From CAVQFO01 sp963711725 (GTDB taxonomy: Bacteria > Pseudomonadota > Gammaproteobacteria > Nitrococcales > Aquisalimonadaceae): DNA of 64,000 nt. The position numbers and the translations under genes were made by a program. The notes under the pieces are model-generated. The model saw only the letters and a list, made by a program, of their open reading frames with translations, did no database searches and was not told where the DNA came from. Location: contig CAVQFO010000032.1 of assembly GCA_963711725.1 (NCBI GenBank), forward strand, positions 35,223 to 99,222, given 5' to 3'. How positions within the stretch are numbered: position 1 is the first letter of the stretch; the number at the start of each line of letters is the position of its first letter. This document shows positions 59,861 through 64,000 of the stretch, one piece after another.

Positions 59861-60682
59861 GTGCGTTCCTCGCGCTTAGTTGTCCTCGTTGTCGCGCTGC
59901 TGGTGTCCGTCAGCGGCTTCGCCGATCAGCCCAAGTATCCGCCCGCCGTGCAGAATGCCGTGAACCAGGGCGTGAAGATCATCGGGCAATTCGATGCGCC
60001 GGCGGGCATGACCGGTTTTGTGGGCAAGAGCAGAGGGCAGGACTTCGTGTTCTACGCCACGCCGGACGGTCAATACGTCATTGTCGGCCACATGTACGAC
60101 GCTGCCGGGAACAACCTCACCGGCGCGCAACTGCGAAAGTTCTCCGGCGTGCAGGACCCTGAGGTCGCCTGGAAAAAGCTGGAAAGCGCCGCCTGGATCG
60201 CCGAGGGAGCGGACAAGCCGAAGACGGTGATTTATGAGTTCACCGATCCGAACTGCCCGTTCTGCCATCTGTTCTGGCTCGCCAACCAGCCCTACATGAA
60301 GGCCGGCCTGCAGGTTCGCCACATCATCGTCGGTTTCCTCTCCAAGGAGAGCAAACTCAAGGCCGCCGCCATCCTCGCATCCAAGGATCCGGCCGCCGCC
60401 TACGAGAAGAACGAGCGCGAATACCGCAGCGGCGTCCCGGAATCCCACGCCGGCGGTATCCCTATCCCCGAGCACCCCGATCCCGATGCTCTGAAGCAGG
60501 TCGAAGCCAACACCAACCTGATGGAAGAACTCGGCGTCAACGGGACCCCCGGCGTGTTCTACCGCGACAGCCACGGCAAGGTGCAGCATTTCGTCGGCCT
60601 GCCGAGCTTGTCCAAGCTGCCCGGAATCTACGGCCTGCCGGCGCAGCCGGTGACTGACCCGCGGCTGAAGCGCTACGAGTGA
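59861..60682 (+). CDS. dsbG: DsbG-like periplasmic thiol:disulfide isomerase/reductase
   Basis: A 273-residue protein with a signal peptide (VVLVVALLVSVSGFA), a DsbC/DsbG N-terminal dimerisation domain and a thioredoxin fold with the active site EFTDPNCPFCHLFW (C132, C135) and cis-Pro in GTPGVFY. CPFC differs from the usual DsbG CPYC. GTG 59861 follows GGGAG. It keeps envelope proteins reduced or isomerised. It lies between the large regulator and vgrG. Confidence 0.88.
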   Translation: MRSSRLVVLVVALLVSVSGFADQPKYPPAVQNAVNQGVKIIGQFDAPAGMTGFVGKSRGQDFVFYATPDGQYVIVGHMYDAAGNNLTGAQLRKFSGVQDPEVAWKKLESAAWIAEGADKPKTVIYEFTDPNCPFCHLFWLANQPYMKAGLQVRHIIVGFLSKESKLKAAAILASKDPAAAYEKNEREYRSGVPESHAGGIPIPEHPDPDALKQVEANTNLMEELGVNGTPGVFYRDSHGKVQHFVGLPSLSKLPGIYGLPAQPVTDPRLKRYE

Positions 60683-60833
60683 GGAATGCCGCCCGGCGGG
60701 GCGGTCTTCACAATTCACTTGGGCTCATGCTACGGTTGGCGCGCCTGCCGGAGAGCAGGTGAGGAACGAATAGCCGCCACAGGAACCGGCGGCTGTCAGG
60801 GAACGAACGGATAACAACACGGATGTCGCGACC

Positions 60834-63233
60834 ATGGAACAGGCACCCCCCAACCCTGCGCGGTTAAGTCTGCGCGCGGGCGGCACGCGTCTTCACGCCT
60901 TATCGCTGCACGGTACCGAAGCCCTCTCCGAGGCGTTCCGTTTCGATGTTGAGCTACTGCTGCCGGCGGGATTCGACCCGGCCATGGCGCTGGGACGCTC
61001 CGCCGAACTGAGCTGGCGCGGGGAAGACGGCGCCGTGCGCGAAGTCGCCGGCATGATCACCGCCGTGGAAACGCTTTCGCCCCACGAAAGCGGGCGCACC
61101 CGCGCCGAAGTCTGCGTCGAGCCGCGGCTGGTGCTGCTCAAGCAAACGCGCAACGCCCGGGTGTTGCGCAACCTCAGTGTCCCCAAAATCGCCCGCCGCC
61201 TGCTGACCGAACATGGTTATACGGCGGCGCAGGTCGATCTGCAGTTGAGCAGTCACTACCCCGTTCGTCCCTATACCCTTCAGGCCCAGGAAACCGACTG
61301 GGATTATTTCCATCGTCTACTCGCCGGTGCCGGCATCTTCTATCGGTTCGAGGTGCGGGAGGGCGTGGAGACCATCGTCCTGGCGGATCACAACGCGGCC
61401 TGCCCGTATCTGGAGCGCGGCCGCATCTTCTACGTACCGGAATCCGGACAGTCGCGCACCGCCGGGCCCGCCGCCATCGCTGCGTTCAATCGGATGGCCG
61501 CAGTCGCGGTTGCGCGGTGGGATGAGCCGGGCGTGAATATCGCGCCGGACCCGCTGCCGGAAGAGCCGCGCATGGCCTCGGGCGATGCGACGAACGCATA
61601 TTACGGCCGTCCACCCGCTGCCCAACAGGCGGAAGGCGAGCGCAGCCGGCAATTGATGGTCGAAGCGCGGGAGCTGAACCGGTTGCACGTCCAGGCCGCC
61701 GGCAATGTCGCCGATCTCGCTCCCGGTCGTGCGCTGAGCCTGGGCGCCGAGGGATTCGACAGCGCCTACAGCGGCGACTACATCGTGCGCAGCCTGCGCC
61801 ACGAAATCCGCCAGCCCGACGACATGGAAGGCCGGGCCGCCCACGCTTACGCCTGCGAAGCCGACCTGATCCGGCGCGATACCCCGTATCGCCCGAACGC
61901 GACGCCGCGGCCCGAACTTCCCCTGTTGTTCCCCGCCCGCATCGAGGCCGCCGGCCGCCACGCCCAGGTCGACGGCCTCGGCCGATACCGCCTGCGCGCC
62001 GACTTCGAAACCGAACCCCACAACTACACCGAAGCCACGCCTCCAGTACAGCACCTCACGCCCCATGGCGGCACCCCCGTCGAAGGCCAGGCCGTGGGCT
62101 GGCACCTGCCGCTGCAGGACGCCACCGAGGTTCTGGTCACCTGCCTGAACAACGATCCCGACCGGCCCCTGATCGTCGGCTACGCCCCGTCCAGCCGTCA
62201 GGCCGGCCCCGTGCTTGCCGCCAACCGCGCGCAGAACCGCCTGCTCACCCCAGCGGCCAACGAGCTGCTGATGGACGACACCAAGGACGCCGAACGGATT
62301 CTGCTGCAGACCTTCGAAGGTCAGACCCTGCTGGAGTTCGACGCCAAGTCCGACAACCATCTGGTCCGCCTCGCCTGCCAGATGGGCGGCCTGCGCCTGG
62401 AGGCCGGCCGCAACCAGCACATCGAATCCAAGAAGGACCTCACCGAACGCGTCGGCGGCGCCCGCACCCACGTCATCGAGCAAAGCCACAAGACCCAGAC
62501 CAAGAACAAGGAAATCCACCACCACGTCTACGGCACCGCCAAACTCCGCGCCGCCAACAACCTGCGCACCCAATCCAAGAAGGACACCCAGCTCACCTCC
62601 AAACAGCGGATGCGCATCAACGCCCAGCGCGACGTCACCGTCACGGTGAAAGGCAGCGACGGCATGAGCGCCGTCGTCAAAAACGGCAGCATCTTCGTCC
62701 AGTCCGCCACCGACGTCACCCTCAAGGGCCAGGGCGGCGGCACCATCACCTTCGAGAACAACGGCGGCGGCTTCTCCGTCGACGGCAGCGGCAACGTCAA
62801 GCTGTTCGGCAAGACGGATCACCTGAAGGCCACCCAGGGGGACGTGAAGCTGGATGGCCCGGTGGACTATACGGTGCCGGAACAGCCGCAGGCGCCCGAA
62901 CCGGCGGCGCCCTCCGTCGCCAAAGCCATGGTCATCGACGCACTGTCCGACGATACCAAGGACCAGAGCGTCAACAAGGATAAGCAATATCAGGACATCA
63001 CCATCGACGTGGTGGACGCCTTCGGCGGCGAGCTGGGCCAACACCGCAGTGCCTATAACGGCCTGTGCTATCGGATAACGACCGACGTGGGCGCCGTTCG
63101 CACGGGGCAGGTCAAGGACGGGAAAATCCAGGAAGCCGGTGTCGCATTGAAACAGCGCTACCGCCTGGAACTGTTGAACACTCTGGCCGCGGACAAAAGT
63201 GAAGACGAGACTGACTCAGGGAACGAGCAATGA
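60834..63233 (+). CDS. vgrG: Type VI secretion spike protein VgrG (TssI) with C-terminal extension
   Basis: A 799-residue VgrG. The gp27-like base is residues 1-370 (FRFDVELLLPAG; LQAQETDWDYFHRLLAGAGIFY). The gp5 OB-fold follows, then DUF2345 beta-helix repeats (residues about 470-660). The C-terminal 90 residues form an added small beta domain (ITIDVVDAFGGELGQHRSAY...), TTR-like in pattern. The motif set is that of cargo- or adaptor-carrying VgrGs. No other T6SS gene is in the window, so this is an orphan VgrG locus. The stop overlaps the next start by 4 bp. Confidence 0.93.
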   Translation: MEQAPPNPARLSLRAGGTRLHALSLHGTEALSEAFRFDVELLLPAGFDPAMALGRSAELSWRGEDGAVREVAGMITAVETLSPHESGRTRAEVCVEPRLVLLKQTRNARVLRNLSVPKIARRLLTEHGYTAAQVDLQLSSHYPVRPYTLQAQETDWDYFHRLLAGAGIFYRFEVREGVETIVLADHNAACPYLERGRIFYVPESGQSRTAGPAAIAAFNRMAAVAVARWDEPGVNIAPDPLPEEPRMASGDATNAYYGRPPAAQQAEGERSRQLMVEARELNRLHVQAAGNVADLAPGRALSLGAEGFDSAYSGDYIVRSLRHEIRQPDDMEGRAAHAYACEADLIRRDTPYRPNATPRPELPLLFPARIEAAGRHAQVDGLGRYRLRADFETEPHNYTEATPPVQHLTPHGGTPVEGQAVGWHLPLQDATEVLVTCLNNDPDRPLIVGYAPSSRQAGPVLAANRAQNRLLTPAANELLMDDTKDAERILLQTFEGQTLLEFDAKSDNHLVRLACQMGGLRLEAGRNQHIESKKDLTERVGGARTHVIEQSHKTQTKNKEIHHHVYGTAKLRAANNLRTQSKKDTQLTSKQRMRINAQRDVTVTVKGSDGMSAVVKNGSIFVQSATDVTLKGQGGGTITFENNGGGFSVDGSGNVKLFGKTDHLKATQGDVKLDGPVDYTVPEQPQAPEPAAPSVAKAMVIDALSDDTKDQSVNKDKQYQDITIDVVDAFGGELGQHRSAYNGLCYRITTDVGAVRTGQVKDGKIQEAGVALKQRYRLELLNTLAADKSEDETDSGNEQ

Positions 63234-64000
63234 CGGACGAGTTCGATAACGCGGGGACCACGTTTGAGTGCACGGCGACGCAGACCACGATCAAGGTTGC
63301 CAATGCCCGAGCGGTGATTATCCACCCGTCCCTGGGATGCCCGGTGGTGCTGGAGAAGCCCACCTTCGACATTGACGATTTATCTCCTTGCCGAGGATTT
63401 CTTCGCGCGCGCCTGGCGCCACGATGAAGCGTGCAGTGACAACAAAGGCCGACACCCTTCCGTGGTGCGGGCCATCAACTACCATCTGAAGATGCAGTCT
63501 TGGGAGGACGCGGTCAGCGACAAGGCCACCTCTACCAAGGCCGACAAATTGCTTTTCCGGACACCGGGAAAGCAGTCGAACACATTCGCGTGGAGTATCT
63601 GGGCAACTCCGGCATCGACGCCCTGCCCCGGCGCCTCGGCGATCGCCACCCCTGGGCAAGGCTGCGCGGCGGCGCCGTGCATCAGTACATCGGCCTGATG
63701 AAGCTGCATCACCTGTTCCGCGTGGATATTACGGGTTGTGAACTTGAAGCCGGCCAGCTATACGATCTTTCCTGGATCATCGCCAATCGTGACGAAGACC
63801 GGGACCCCGGTATCGAGGATTACTACTATGAACCGCAGGATGCCAAGACCCGGCGGTTCATCGAAACCGCGCCGGCATCCCGCCGGAGCTGCGGCATGCT
63901 TACAAAATCACCGACGAGCTGAATTTCGAGCACGATACCGCCCAGTGCGTCCGCAACTTTCATCCCGTCTACATCCCTCCCGCGGGCACCGAGCGCCTCA
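63230..64000 (+). pseudogene. Protein encoded after VgrG, interrupted by three frame breaks, truncated at window end
   Basis: ATG 63230 overlaps the vgrG stop (ATGA). A consistent protein can be read only by changing frame near 63355-63380, 63525-63575 and 63860-63885. The pieces are MTDEFDNAGTTFECTATQTT..., YLLAEDFFARAWRHDEACSD..., VEHIRVEYLGNSGIDALPRR... and ELRHAYKITDELNFEHDTAQ. No family is recognised. Position suggests a T6SS effector or effector chaperone. Three indels in 0.8 kb is a higher density than elsewhere and may mean low read coverage near the end, or genuine decay. Confidence 0.6.

Noticed and set aside
61317..63044. 575-codon minus-strand frame opposite vgrG
   Set aside because: Shadow of vgrG; repeated Gly/Val/Ala with no recognisable domain.

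Overview
The window is a 64-kb, GC-rich (roughly two-thirds G+C by eye), densely coded stretch of a Gram-negative chromosome. Outer-membrane OmpW, lipoproteins, a DsbG-like periplasmic protein, a T6SS VgrG, YchJ, a DUF2058 protein and a PhoP/PhoQ-like pair next to a PepSY protein all point to Gammaproteobacteria. The intergenic repeats (GTAGGAGCGGTC type, CTCTCGCCAAGG type, GTCGGATTA...TAATCCGAC type) resemble those common in Xanthomonadales/Chromatiales-like genomes. I cannot name the species. No rRNA, tRNA, phage, complete insertion sequence or CRISPR array was seen.

Layout. 0-5.7 kb: end of an AI-2E-family permease, a fold-type III PLP decarboxylase, a divergent EamA transporter/LysR pair, then a lower-GC island with a RelA/SpoT-type alarmone synthetase bracketed by GGACACCCACAA repeats. 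5.9-10.4 kb: sensor kinase, OmpR-type regulator, PepSY and glycine-zipper genes, then a membrane diguanylate cyclase. 10.7-21.6 kb: GMC oxidoreductase fused to an alpha/beta hydrolase, a translationally coupled metallophosphoesterase, and a giant Ser/Thr kinase-ATPase-GAF-histidine kinase hybrid split by an in-frame TAG. 21.7-32.1 kb: secreted esterase, a complete liv-type ABC importer (livKHMGF) and an adjacent DctB/DctD-like sigma-54 two-component system. A sigma-54 promoter with two tandem upstream palindromes lies in front of livK, so the block reads as one regulated transport unit.

32.2-39.2 kb: periplasmic repeat protein, OmpW, beta-propeller lipoprotein, DUF2202 protein and secreted phosphoesterase. 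FNR-like boxes and a shared ATAC-N8-GTAT palindrome lie in the gaps. 39.4-44.5 kb: AGCS symporter, a 450-bp multi-armed structured repeat, YchJ/desaturase, EamA transporter, MscL. 44.8-56 kb: mostly housekeeping and stress genes (M23 peptidase, YdcH-like, PPK2, FapA-like, CspA, cNMP-binding protein, NYN-domain protein, hemolysin III family, GFA family). 56.5-64 kb: a MalT/SARP-like regulator with heptamer repeats upstream, a DsbG-like protein, and an orphan VgrG with a disrupted downstream gene.

A general caution: at least seven genes contain single-base frame breaks or an in-frame stop, several of them in short G or C runs. The simplest reading is residual sequencing or assembly error rather than mass gene decay. 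Start positions and broken genes should be read with that in mind.
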